From: Flavobacteriaceae bacterium
GTDB taxonomy: Bacteria; Bacteroidota; Bacteroidia; Flavobacteriales; Flavobacteriaceae
Assembly: GCA_030835825.1 (NCBI GenBank)
Contig: JAURRA010000007.1
Location: forward strand, 16,098 to 80,097
Direction of reading: 5' to 3'
DNA length: 64,000 bases
Shown: positions 46,723 to 55,347 of the stretch, one piece after another
Numbering within the stretch: the first letter of the stretch is position 1
Layout: each line of letters starts with the position of its first letter
The notes under the pieces: generated by a model
The model's input: only the letters and a program-made list of their open reading frames with translations
What the model was told of the DNA's origin: nothing
Databases searched by the model: none
Made by a program: the position numbers and the translations under genes

Positions 46723-47778
46723 ATGAAACAGCTCATTGCGATTTTCTTATTCACCGCTTTTCCGGCTGTATTTTTCGGTCAGGCTAATATTTTGAATGCC
46801 AAGTCTCCAAGTGAGATAGGGGTTACATCTCCTGAGCAAGATAAATTTGACAATAATAAGCCGCTCGAGTATGGATTTGTGGCCGATAAGGATATTCTTT
46901 TTTCAAAAACTGTATGGGAAATTATCGATGTTGATGAGCGCGTGAATTTTCCTTTGTTTTTTCCAGCAGACACCTCTTTGGTCGGCACAGAGCGCCGTCC
47001 TTTGATTCATTATTTACTAAGCAGTGTTTTATCAGGAGAGGTTGAGAATTATTATGTTGAGGATAACTTGAAAGATAAAATGACTCGTGAGCAGTTGGAT
47101 CGAAGCTTGAAATATAAAAAGATCCGCAAGGGAGAAGGTGAAGGGATTGGTGAAGAACGCATTAGTATTGAGGCGGGAAATAAATACAATTTCTTACTCA
47201 ATTATGGTGTAACCATTCCAAGCGAGTATCAGAATGTCGATCAAACTCAAATGAGCGATAAAGAATTAGGAGACTTCGATCAGGCCATGACTGAATTGAT
47301 CTTTGAGAACAACCTCTTAAGAGAAGAGGAATACTCGGAAGAAATTTTTGACTATGCAGACATCGTAGAGTTTAGAATTAAAGGTGTTTGGTATTTCGAT
47401 TCCAAATTGGGAGAGTTGAAGTACCGTCCTATTGCTATTGCACCAGTTGTTCAAACACCACGTTCAAAATCGGACCGTAAAGACAACCCTGCAGCCGAAG
47501 AAGCCTATGCTGCTTTGTTCTGGATTTTTTATCCCGATGTCAGAGATGTCTTATATAAGGCCGACGCTTTTAACGAAAAAAACACCTCAAGACCTATTTC
47601 GTTTGACGATTTAATCAATGCACATAGATTTGGCAGCTATATTTACAAAGAAGATAATGTCTATCAAGATCGTGAGATTGAAAAATATATTCCTAAAAAC
47701 GCTCTGTTAAGACTATTAGAATCAGAAAGAATTAGAGACAAAATCAGAAACCTGGAGCACGACATGTGGTCCTGGTAA
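46723..47778 (+). CDS. gldN: Gliding motility/type IX secretion protein GldN
   Basis: A 351-residue periplasmic protein with a signal peptide (MKQLIAIFLFTAFPAVFFGQA). GldN matches show as KTVWEIIDVDERVNFPLFFP, RPLIHYLLSSV, VEFRIKGVWYFDSKLGELKYRPIAIAP and FWIFYPDVRDVLY. With GldK it builds the periplasmic ring of the type IX secretion system. It starts seven bases after gldM and the operon ends at the terminator at 47801. Confidence 0.95.
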   Translation: MKQLIAIFLFTAFPAVFFGQANILNAKSPSEIGVTSPEQDKFDNNKPLEYGFVADKDILFSKTVWEIIDVDERVNFPLFFPADTSLVGTERRPLIHYLLSSVLSGEVENYYVEDNLKDKMTREQLDRSLKYKKIRKGEGEGIGEERISIEAGNKYNFLLNYGVTIPSEYQNVDQTQMSDKELGDFDQAMTELIFENNLLREEEYSEEIFDYADIVEFRIKGVWYFDSKLGELKYRPIAIAPVVQTPRSKSDRKDNPAAEEAYAALFWIFYPDVRDVLYKADAFNEKNTSRPISFDDLINAHRFGSYIYKEDNVYQDREIEKYIPKNALLRLLESERIRDKIRNLEHDMWSW

Positions 47779-47800
47779 TACCTTATTAATAGACTAACAG

Positions 47801-47829
47801 GCGCTTACAGTAATGTGAGCGCTTTTTTT
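47801..47829 (+). terminator. Terminator of the gldKLMN operon
   Basis: GCGCTTACA (47801-47809) pairs with TGTGAGCGC (47814-47822) over a GTAA loop and is followed by seven T residues. It ends two bases before the next start codon. Confidence 0.9.
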
Positions 47830-47831
47830 AT

Positions 47832-48899
47832 ATGACTCTCTCAAATAGACATACCGAAGATTACTTAGTTATAGGTTTGGGTATTGCCGGTTTATTGTTT
47901 TGCGAACAACTGATCAAAAATGGCAACTCGTTTACTGTAATCGATGGCAGTTATCCCAGTGCTTCCAAAGTCGCTGGTGGACTGTTCAATCCAGTCGTTT
48001 TGAAACGCTTTCGGGCTGTTTGGAAAGCCCGAGAGGCATTGTCTGCTTTTGGCGCTTACAGTCGATTGGAAAAGCTGCTGGAGTTCAAATGTATCCATAG
48101 TGATCCGATATACCGCCGCTTGTCTAGCCCAAGTGAAAGAAACAAGTGGATTACTGCAGCTGACGAATCTGAATTGGAACCATTTTTATCAGAACAGTTC
48201 AAACCAAACACGCATCCTTATCTGAAGGCAGACTTTGGGTTTGGAGAAGTGCTCCAAGGAGGTCGTGTTGAAATAAAAGATGTGATTAGCGCCTTTAAGG
48301 ATTATTTAATGGCTAAAAGTCACCTCGCTCCTATGGATCATTTTGACTATACCCAATTGACCGTTTCCTCTGAAGCTATAATATACAAAGGTAAAACCTA
48401 TAAAAATCTTGTTTGCGCGGAGGGTATGGGCATTGCAAACAACCCATTTTTCAATCAATTACCTATACAGCCAAACAAGGGTGAGTACCTTAAAATCAAA
48501 ACCCGCGATTTGAAATTGGAGGCTATTTATAAGTCGGATATTTTCTTGATTCCACTGGGTCAAGACGAGTATTTGGTGGGTGCTACTTATAACCGGTTTG
48601 GCCAAGATACAACTAACACCATAGAGGCGAGAAAGATATTGGAAGATAAGTTGAAGGCCTTGATAGCCTGTCCTTTTGAGATCGTCGGACAACAGGCAGG
48701 TTTAAGGCCAACTGTTCCCGATAGAAGACCCATTGTTGGTACGCACCCTCATTTCTCGCGAATTCATTTGATAAATGGACTGGGGTCTCGAGGAATTTTA
48801 CACGGGCCCATGTTGGCTGAAATTTTATACAATTCAATTGAACATCAAAAGAATATTCCTGTTGAAATGTCCGTAGAACGTTATAACGCTCTATTCTAA
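47832..48899 (+). CDS. FAD-dependent oxidoreductase (DAO family)
   Basis: A 355-residue flavoprotein of the D-amino-acid oxidase/glycine oxidase fold. The N-terminal dinucleotide-binding motif is VIGLGIAGLLFCEQL (about 13-27), and the C-terminal FAD-contacting segment is GLRPTVPDRRPIVGTHP, then LINGLGSRGILHGP. MnmC-like or amine oxidase activity is possible. The substrate is unknown. The same gene often lies just after gldN in flavobacteria. Its ATG follows the gldN terminator almost directly. Confidence 0.8.
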   Translation: MTLSNRHTEDYLVIGLGIAGLLFCEQLIKNGNSFTVIDGSYPSASKVAGGLFNPVVLKRFRAVWKAREALSAFGAYSRLEKLLEFKCIHSDPIYRRLSSPSERNKWITAADESELEPFLSEQFKPNTHPYLKADFGFGEVLQGGRVEIKDVISAFKDYLMAKSHLAPMDHFDYTQLTVSSEAIIYKGKTYKNLVCAEGMGIANNPFFNQLPIQPNKGEYLKIKTRDLKLEAIYKSDIFLIPLGQDEYLVGATYNRFGQDTTNTIEARKILEDKLKALIACPFEIVGQQAGLRPTVPDRRPIVGTHPHFSRIHLINGLGSRGILHGPMLAEILYNSIEHQKNIPVEMSVERYNALF

Positions 48900-48904
48900 G
48901 CCGA

Positions 48905-49291
48905 TTATTTTTTCAATTCACTATTCGGATTGTAAGGGATAAAAATATTAATCCATATGTTTCTGGACCAACGCATTATCAATGGAAATAAGGCTACTAA
49001 AGTCGTCACGATAGCCAAGAAAGCAGCTTCTAAGCTAAGGTTGGCAAAGATAAAGGCAATGATAAAAACCGCAACTGCTATGGCCGTTCCGACGCCATAA
49101 CTTGCATACATGGCGCCATAAAAAAAAGAAGGCTCTAACTTGTATTTGACTCCACAATGACTGCAGCGTTCGCGCATTTTCAAAGTGCTGCCCAATTTGT
49201 AGGCATTGGATTCGACATACATGGTTTCCTCCTGGCATTTTGGACACAGTCCTCTTAAAATACTATATAGTTTTTTCCCTTTTTTAAACAT
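48905..49291 (-). CDS. DUF983 family membrane protein
   Basis: A 128-residue protein with two CxxC motifs (GLCPKCQEE and RCSHCGVKY), which probably bind zinc, followed by two membrane helices (about 60-85 and 90-110). This is the DUF983 layout. The function is unknown. It is divergent from the ABC-F gene, with only 60 bases between the two start codons. Confidence 0.85.
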   Translation of the reverse strand: MFKKGKKLYSILRGLCPKCQEETMYVESNAYKLGSTLKMRERCSHCGVKYKLEPSFFYGAMYASYGVGTAIAVAVFIIAFIFANLSLEAAFLAIVTTLVALFPLIMRWSRNIWINIFIPYNPNSELKK

Positions 49292-49351
49292 CTTGAATGT
49301 TCTATTTTCGTGGCACCGTAAAGGTAATCAAATCTAACGAGTCAAAACAGT

Positions 49352-51277
49352 ATGCTCAACGCTCATCAAGTGTCTTTATCGTTTCAAGGAGCGTATCTCT
49401 TTGAGAATCTTTCTTTCAGAATTGGGAAGGGCGAACGCATCGGTTTGATTGGAAAAAATGGAGCGGGGAAATCGACATTGTTAAAAATTATATCTGGTCA
49501 ATTGTCCCCAGACACAGGAGTTGTTGCTCTTGACAAGGGCATTACCATAGGGTTTTTAAGGCAGGATTTGGAGTTCGAAAAGGGACGAACGGTTAGAGAA
49601 GAAGCCAATTTGGCTTTTAAGGAAATCCTTGAATTAGAGTCTAGACTTACGGCAATCAACATTGAATTAACAGAGAGAACAGATTACGAGAGCGAGGCTT
49701 ACACTGAATTGTTGGATCAACTGAGTGAGGTGCAAACGGCTTTTACTATGAAAGGGGGTTACCAATATCAAGGCTCAACGGAACGCGTGTTGAAAGGTTT
49801 GGGTTTCAAACAAACGGATTTCGATAAGCTTACCGAAACCTTTAGTGGTGGATGGCGCATGAGGGTAGAGTTGGCCAAGCTTTTGCTTCAAAACAACGAT
49901 ATTTTATTGCTCGATGAGCCTACCAACCACTTGGATATGGACTCAATCATTTGGCTGGAAAGTTATTTGCAGAACTACGTCGGTGCTGTGGTGGTGGTTT
50001 CTCACGACCGCTTGTTTCTAGATCATATTACCAACAGAACCATTGAGATACTATTAGGCCACATGTATGATTTTGCTAAGCCCTATTCACAATATATGGC
50101 CTTGCGTGAAATCCAGCGTGAACAACAATTAGCCCGTCAAAAAAATCAAGAAAAAGAAATTGCCCATACTGAAAAATTGATTGAAAAATTCAGAGCTAAG
50201 GCGTCCAAAGCGACCATGGCCCAGTCACTTATTAAAAAACTTGATCGCATGGATCGGGTAGAGGTTGAGGTTGACGATAATAGGGCGATGAGCCTGAGTT
50301 TCCCAGCTTCGATAAACCCTGGTAAGGTTGTTATTGAAGCCGAACAGATTTCTAAGAGTTATGGCTCTCTGAAAGTACTTTCAAGCATTGATATGCTCGT
50401 AGCGCGTCAGGATAAAATTGCCTTCGTAGGTCAAAATGGTCAAGGCAAATCTACATTGGCTAAAATTTTAGTGGGCGATTTGGATTTCGAAGGGCGCATG
50501 GCTTTGGGTCACAATGTTCAAATCGGTTATTTTGCTCAAAATCAATCGGACTATTTGGACGGCAGTTTGACTGTTTTGGAGACCATGATTAACGCAGCCA
50601 ATGAGACCAATCGAAGTAAAGTAAGAGATATTTTAGGAGCCTTTTTATTTCGAGGCGAGGCTGTAGATAAGTACGTCAGAGTGTTGTCTGGGGGTGAGCG
50701 AAACCGATTGGCCTTGGCCAAGTTGCTATTGCAGCCCTTCAACGTATTGGTCATGGATGAGCCTACCAATCACCTGGATATGGTTTCTAAAGGGGTATTG
50801 AAATCGGCTTTAAGAAATTTTGAAGGCACCTTGATTTTAGTCTCCCACGACCGAGATTTTTTGATGGGATTAACGACTTCGGTCCATGAGTTTAAGGATC
50901 AGAAAGTGAAAATTCACCTGGGTGGGATTGAGAGTTATCTAGAGCAGCGCCAAATGGAGCAATTGCGGGAATTAGAGCTCAAGCAACCCGCCGCTGCAAC
51001 AAAGTTGTCCAAAGAGAACAAATTGTCCTACGAGTCTCAAAAGCTCAAAAAATCCTTACTGAATAAACTCAGTAAAGTTGAGCGTGATATTGCCGATTTG
51101 GAAGCTCAGATTAAATCGGCTGATGTGGCTTTAGAGACCGATTACGATAAAACCGTTTCTGACGTTGCCTTCTTCGACCGATATCAAACCTTTAAGTCGG
51201 ATCTTCAATTGAAAATGACCAAGTGGGAAAACATCCAAGAGGAGCTGGATGGCTTGGGCGGCCAAGAAAATGTTTAA
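49352..51277 (+). CDS. ABC-F family ATPase (Uup-like)
   Basis: A 641-residue soluble protein with two ABC domains and no membrane segment, which defines ABC-F. Domain 1 has GKNGAGKSTLLKI, the signature FSGGWRMRVELAKLLL and LLLDEPTNHLD. After the linker, domain 2 has GQNGQGKSTLAKI, LSGGERNRLALAKLLL and VMDEPTNHLD. A coiled-coil C-terminal domain (about 545-640) follows, as in Uup. ABC-F proteins act on the ribosome during elongation or quality control. Resistance-type members also exist, but nothing here points to that. Confidence 0.9.
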   Translation: MLNAHQVSLSFQGAYLFENLSFRIGKGERIGLIGKNGAGKSTLLKIISGQLSPDTGVVALDKGITIGFLRQDLEFEKGRTVREEANLAFKEILELESRLTAINIELTERTDYESEAYTELLDQLSEVQTAFTMKGGYQYQGSTERVLKGLGFKQTDFDKLTETFSGGWRMRVELAKLLLQNNDILLLDEPTNHLDMDSIIWLESYLQNYVGAVVVVSHDRLFLDHITNRTIEILLGHMYDFAKPYSQYMALREIQREQQLARQKNQEKEIAHTEKLIEKFRAKASKATMAQSLIKKLDRMDRVEVEVDDNRAMSLSFPASINPGKVVIEAEQISKSYGSLKVLSSIDMLVARQDKIAFVGQNGQGKSTLAKILVGDLDFEGRMALGHNVQIGYFAQNQSDYLDGSLTVLETMINAANETNRSKVRDILGAFLFRGEAVDKYVRVLSGGERNRLALAKLLLQPFNVLVMDEPTNHLDMVSKGVLKSALRNFEGTLILVSHDRDFLMGLTTSVHEFKDQKVKIHLGGIESYLEQRQMEQLRELELKQPAAATKLSKENKLSYESQKLKKSLLNKLSKVERDIADLEAQIKSADVALETDYDKTVSDVAFFDRYQTFKSDLQLKMTKWENIQEELDGLGGQENV

Positions 51278-51289
51278 CAATTTCGATTA

Positions 51290-52774
51290 TTATTGTTTGG
51301 TAATCACGATTTGAATCCGTCTATTAAAAGGTTCTTCGTTGCTTCCGGGGGCATACTCAAAAGCGGGTTTTGATGAGCCAAATCCTTTGGTTGTTATTCT
51401 GTTTTTATCTACACCCTGAGATACCAAGTAATTTTTGATGGCAGCAGCTCGGCTTTTTGATAAAGCGAGATTTTTGACCTCTGAACCTGTGCGGTCCGAA
51501 TGCCCCTCAACTAAAATTTCGAGTGTTGTATTGAATTTTAACAGATTTGTCAAAGCATTTAGTTTATCAAAATACAAGTCGTCTATTGTCGAGCTATTGC
51601 TGTCGAACAGAACGTTTAAGTCAATGGAATAACCTTCGGTCAACGGCGACCTAAAGACGGTTCGTCCAATTAATGGGTCGGTATCACTGATCAATTTCAT
51701 TTCCAAAGTGATTTCATTACCGAACATACATGGCGCAAATTCTAAGTCATAACTCACTAAAACATCCTCAAAGATATTATTGAATAGAATTTCGAATTCT
51801 TCGGGTTTATAAATGTGGTATAAATTCCCACCAGAATATTGGGCTATATCTTGGAGATAGGCGATATCCAAATAACTACCAAAGGCCACAGAAACAATAT
51901 TGATATTGTTTTCGGTAGCCTCTTTAACGATGTCTTGCATGGGTATCTGTGTTAAATCGCTATTCGAATCACCATCGGTAAACAACACGATAAGTTTAAA
52001 GTCGTCTCTGTCTTGTTTTTTCAAATCAGTAATGGCTTGAATCAGAATGTCTTTAACGGCTGTTCCGCCACCAAAACCATCTAACCCATTGGTCGGAATC
52101 AATGCTTTTCGGATGTCATTTAGGTTGCTACCTTGAGCGATTAATGCGTTATCTTCCGAAAACTTATAAAGGTTATAAGTTGATGTTTTATCCTTAATGA
52201 TATTGTTTTCTATGGCATTATAAATGGCCAGTTGTAGGTCGTTGGCACGACGCTTACCCATTGATCCACTGTGATCGAGCAAAAAGGAAAAATGACGCTT
52301 CTGACCTTCTTTTTTGATAAAATTAAACTTGTCAACATAGCACTCTGATCCATGTTCATCGATCAATTTGATGTATTCTATTTGATCGATTTTTAAGTCT
52401 TTGATGTATTTGTAATATTCATAATCCCCTAGCTGAAAAGAAAAGAATCCTTTTGATGGTGTAATGCGAGGATATAAGAGTTTGAGCGCCAGTTGGGTGT
52501 TTTCGCCAGAACTATTAACAAGGATATCGAACTCTTCTTGAGTCAGCAATTCAATAAGTTCCATGTCCGTATAATCATCGGGAACCTTATGCCTGAGCGC
52601 AAATAACTCTTTGATTTTGGAAATGAGCTTTTTCCCATAACTCCCCACATCATTGATAACTCTGTCGGTCTTAGTCGTGTTTACTGGTGTTGTGTCGGCT
52701 TGAGAGAATCCAGAGAGATACGCTGATAACAATGTGACAGTTAATAATGTTTTAATATTCCGTTGAAATGACAT
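51290..52774 (-). CDS. Secreted protein with von Willebrand A domain and OmpA-like C-terminus
   Basis: Residues 1-25 look like a signal peptide when the ATG at 52774 is used (MSFQRNIKTLLTVTLLSAYL). A VWA domain occupies about 155-345, with the MIDAS motif DHSGSMG and LFTDGDSNSD. The end (about 390-495) is an OmpA-like peptidoglycan-binding domain with VEGHSDRTGS, LSKSRAAAIKNYL and GFGSSKPA. It probably sits at the outer membrane or in the periplasm bound to the cell wall and binds a partner through the metal site. The ligand is unknown. Confidence 0.85.
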   Translation of the reverse strand: MSFQRNIKTLLTVTLLSAYLSGFSQADTTPVNTTKTDRVINDVGSYGKKLISKIKELFALRHKVPDDYTDMELIELLTQEEFDILVNSSGENTQLALKLLYPRITPSKGFFSFQLGDYEYYKYIKDLKIDQIEYIKLIDEHGSECYVDKFNFIKKEGQKRHFSFLLDHSGSMGKRRANDLQLAIYNAIENNIIKDKTSTYNLYKFSEDNALIAQGSNLNDIRKALIPTNGLDGFGGGTAVKDILIQAITDLKKQDRDDFKLIVLFTDGDSNSDLTQIPMQDIVKEATENNINIVSVAFGSYLDIAYLQDIAQYSGGNLYHIYKPEEFEILFNNIFEDVLVSYDLEFAPCMFGNEITLEMKLISDTDPLIGRTVFRSPLTEGYSIDLNVLFDSNSSTIDDLYFDKLNALTNLLKFNTTLEILVEGHSDRTGSEVKNLALSKSRAAAIKNYLVSQGVDKNRITTKGFGSSKPAFEYAPGSNEEPFNRRIQIVITKQ

Positions 52775-52975
52775 GGTTTTATAAATAATAAAACACAATG
52801 TACTTATAAAATGAATTTCATTCAAAAATTATGGCGTATCTTTTAGATACTGGGACTGCTTTTGCCAAATTTTTTTTGTTGGACAATGTGTTGGTGTTTT
52901 AAAACTTGAATTGCGGTTCTATATGTTCTTGTCGTAATCTTAAAGAATTTGTTTTAAATACAGGGATATAATTTG

Positions 52976-52983
52976 TATATTTG
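52976..52983 (+). promoter_or_regulatory. Promoter -7 box of the initiator tRNA gene
   Basis: TATATTTG matches TAnnTTTG exactly, 10 bases before the first base of the tRNA. Confidence 0.7.
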
Positions 52984-52993
52984 CCCTATATAT

Positions 52994-53066
<73 letters not shown>

Positions 53067-53075
53067 CTACACAAG

Positions 53076-53106
53076 ACGGATCGGTATTTCTACCGGTCCG
53101 TTTTTT
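53076..53106 (+). terminator. Terminator after the initiator tRNA
   Basis: ACGGATCGGTA (53076-53086) pairs fully (one G-T pair) with TACCGGTCCGT (53091-53101) over a TTTC loop and is followed by a T-run. Confidence 0.92.
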
Positions 53107-53824
53107 ATTTCCACTATCATCACCACCTGTAAATGAATGAATTAACCCAAATATTGGATTGAGGTTTGAGGTTCGATATGTTCTGTCTTCAGGGTCTATG
53201 ACTATCCCCTCTGGAAATAGTAATTTTTGAACAGATAATTTAGTCTCATATTCTCCAGATACCCATATATTACTAAGGTTTTTACTGAATTCGATCAATT
53301 CAGAAACCTTTTTATCTAGGTTCGATATTTTTATTTTAAAATCTTCTAATTTTTCTTCAATTTCTATCAATTCAGTTGTTACAGCAACAATGAAACGATT
53401 GTATAATTCATTATCAATCTCTCCAAATGCGAATCGACTATCTAATGTCTCTTTTTTAGTTTGTAACTCCTTTAAACGTTTTTTAAGTATTGTTTGATCA
53501 TCATAGATCTTAAAACTCTGTTCATTAAGCGTTAGTTTCATTTGTTCCTTAAAAACATCCTCTAACTCCTCTTTTAACTTAAAATTCGTAAGTAGATTTT
53601 GAAATAGGTTGTGAATACCTTCTTGTTTCGATTTCTTAGATGAATTAGCGCTCAAATCCTTGGTTTTACATCCTGTATTCAAACACTTGTAGTAATCGTA
53701 CTTACCTTTCGCTTCTTAAAAAATTAAATTAGTTTAAAATTTATTGCTTATTTTTATAGATGCGACAGAACCTGTTTAAGAAATCTTAATGAATTAATTT
53801 TAAATGAATCTAAAAATAGAAAAA

Positions 53825-54262
53825 ATGAGAATCAAACAAATTTTAGTAGCGTTTTTATTTACAGTAGTAGTTATCAGTTGTGGTAATAATCAAAAGGCAA
53901 ATACCGAAAAGGGAACTTTAAAGGAAACTAAAGTAGAATCCACAAAAAAGAAAAACAAAACCGAAGAGAAAACAAATGTTGTTGTGGATGCAAATGCTGT
54001 TGTCACCTACACCAGCCAAGATCTTTATGGGAATTATACGTCAAAATCGGATGTTCAATTAACTATTGAAAAGGACGGCTCTTTTACTTGGGCAGAATCA
54101 TCGGGAAAGTGGAATTATTCGCTTGACAAAGGTGTTTTCGCTTTAACCTTTGAAGATGATTATGGAAATGTCATAAATGCAACCATAATCTTTAAAAATA
54201 AAGATGAATTTAGCCTTTTCACAGAGGCATATGGAGATGAAAGTTACACGAGAATTGAATAA
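53825..54262 (+). CDS. Small lipoprotein of unknown function
   Basis: With the ATG at 53825 the 145-residue protein has a lipobox (FTVVVISCGNN), a Lys/Glu/Thr-rich linker and a C-terminal half with YGNYTSKSDVQLTIEKDGSFTW, typical of small beta-sheet lipoproteins in Bacteroidota. An upstream in-frame ATG at 53804 would add seven residues. It lies within the candidate integrated segment (53.07-54.42 kb), is A+T-rich and has no related neighbour. Function unknown. Confidence 0.65.
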   Translation: MRIKQILVAFLFTVVVISCGNNQKANTEKGTLKETKVESTKKKNKTEEKTNVVVDANAVVTYTSQDLYGNYTSKSDVQLTIEKDGSFTWAESSGKWNYSLDKGVFALTFEDDYGNVINATIIFKNKDEFSLFTEAYGDESYTRIE

Positions 54263-54370
54263 TTAATTTTAGAAACATCCTGAATTATAAGTCCAATCGA
54301 TTTACAGGTGTCTATAAATTCCTTTTGTGTAAAACTGATGTTCGATATTTCAATAGAGTTATCTACTAAT

Positions 54371-54400
54371 GAGTAATCAGAAATGGTTACTCTTTTTTTT
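54371..54400 (+). terminator. Terminator downstream of the small lipoprotein gene
   Basis: GAGTAATC (54371-54378) pairs with GGTTACTC (54385-54392) over a six-base loop and is followed by eight T residues. Confidence 0.7.
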
Positions 54401-54414
54401 GCTTTAAACTCAAG

Positions 54415-54424
54415 TCCCGCTACT
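54415..54424. repeat. Candidate attachment-site direct repeat, right copy
   Basis: TCCCGCTACT, preceded by ACTCAAG, repeats the last bases of the initiator tRNA at 53059-53068. It would mark the right end of a 1.35-kb relic. Confidence 0.35.
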
Positions 54425-54432
54425 GGAAAAAT

Positions 54433-54466
54433 AAAACGGCTAAACTATTTAAAGTCTAACCGTTTT
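54433..54466. terminator. Bidirectional terminator
   Basis: AAAACGGCTAAACT (54433-54446) pairs with AGTCTAACCGTTTT (54453-54466) with two mismatches over a six-base loop. T-rich flanks exist on both strands, so it can end the minus-strand SnoaL-like gene and transcripts from the left. Confidence 0.8.
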
Positions 54467-54493
54467 ATTAGATCTATTTTTTCCTGAGGGGAA

Positions 54494-55003
54494 TTACTCC
54501 AATAAGCCCAGTTGCATTAAAAAAGAATAATTATCGAAGAAATCTTGTTCCTGTAATACTTTACCGTCTTTCATGGTCACTATTGTAGTCCCATTGATAT
54601 CTACTGTTTTATTAGTAGGAGGTATTCCAAACATTTCTCCATCGAATGTTCCTTTAAAGTTCCAATGTTTAACTATTTTATCGCCTTGTCCAAAGACGTC
54701 GATAAAATTAAACTCAGCGTCAGAAAAGCCAGTTAAATAATTGTTGTAATAATCACGGAAGGCTTCAAGACCAGTAATATTGCCATCGGCAGTTACTACA
54801 GTAGCTTGCTCATCAAAACTATCCGTATTTATAGCACTGCTGTCTCTAGTTTCAAAAAATGTATTCCAAGCCGTTTTATAGATTTTGATATTATTTTCGG
54901 TTTGAGCATTTGTTTGAGCTAAGGTTTCACACTCTTCATTGATAGTTTGATTACAGCTGGTAAACAATATTGTTGTTATTGTTAACAGAATAAGATTTTT
55001 CAT
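54494..55003 (-). CDS. SnoaL-like (NTF2-fold) lipoprotein
   Basis: A 169-residue lipoprotein (lipobox ILFTSCNQT). The mature part (about 35-165) reads like the SnoaL/NTF2-like fold: WNTFFETRDSSAINTDSFDEQATVV, FRDYYNNYLTGFSDAEFNFIDVFGQGDKIVKHWNF and TTIVTMKDGKVLQEQDFFDN. Many such proteins are annotated as ketosteroid isomerase-related or nuclear transport factor 2 family. No catalytic residue can be assigned. It is alone on its strand. Confidence 0.75.
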   Translation of the reverse strand: MKNLILLTITTILFTSCNQTINEECETLAQTNAQTENNIKIYKTAWNTFFETRDSSAINTDSFDEQATVVTADGNITGLEAFRDYYNNYLTGFSDAEFNFIDVFGQGDKIVKHWNFKGTFDGEMFGIPPTNKTVDINGTTIVTMKDGKVLQEQDFFDNYSFLMQLGLLE

Positions 55004-55347
55004 GAATTAATTTTTTAAATTGTTTCAATATACTGTATTTCAATTAATTTAATACTGATTTATATAAAAATTTAAATATCATCTCAACATCTCGAGGGGC
55101 AACATTTAAGTGCGATAGTTGAATAGAACCATCTTTAAGGTAGTAATCGGAGCTATCTCCTCTTTTTTTAAGTCTTTTCAGGAAATGTCATTGGCCTGCA
55201 GGAACCGTCAGTTGAATAGAAATCCTAAAATAAAACATCATTTTACGGGTTTTAAATCATTATCTCACAATCATTAATTAGCAATCCAAATGAAAAAACT
55301 TTGCTTATGTTTAGATCAAATCAATAAATATAATTACTTTTTCCACG
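55004..55347. other. Intergenic stretch with a decayed gene fragment
   Basis: A minus-strand open piece at 55044-55187 (RLKKRGDSSDYYLKDGSIQL, then SHLNVAPRDVEMIFKFLYKS) ends in TAA and has a stop just upstream, so it looks like the C-terminal fragment of a lost gene. I do not recognise it. A 24-codon frame at 55290-55364 overlaps the next gene start. Otherwise the stretch is A+T-rich with no terminator or clear promoter. Confidence 0.4.

Noticed and set aside
52807..52822. Palindrome AATGAATTTCATT upstream of the VWA-OmpA gene
   Set aside because: A short A+T-rich palindrome without a second copy; it can occur by chance.
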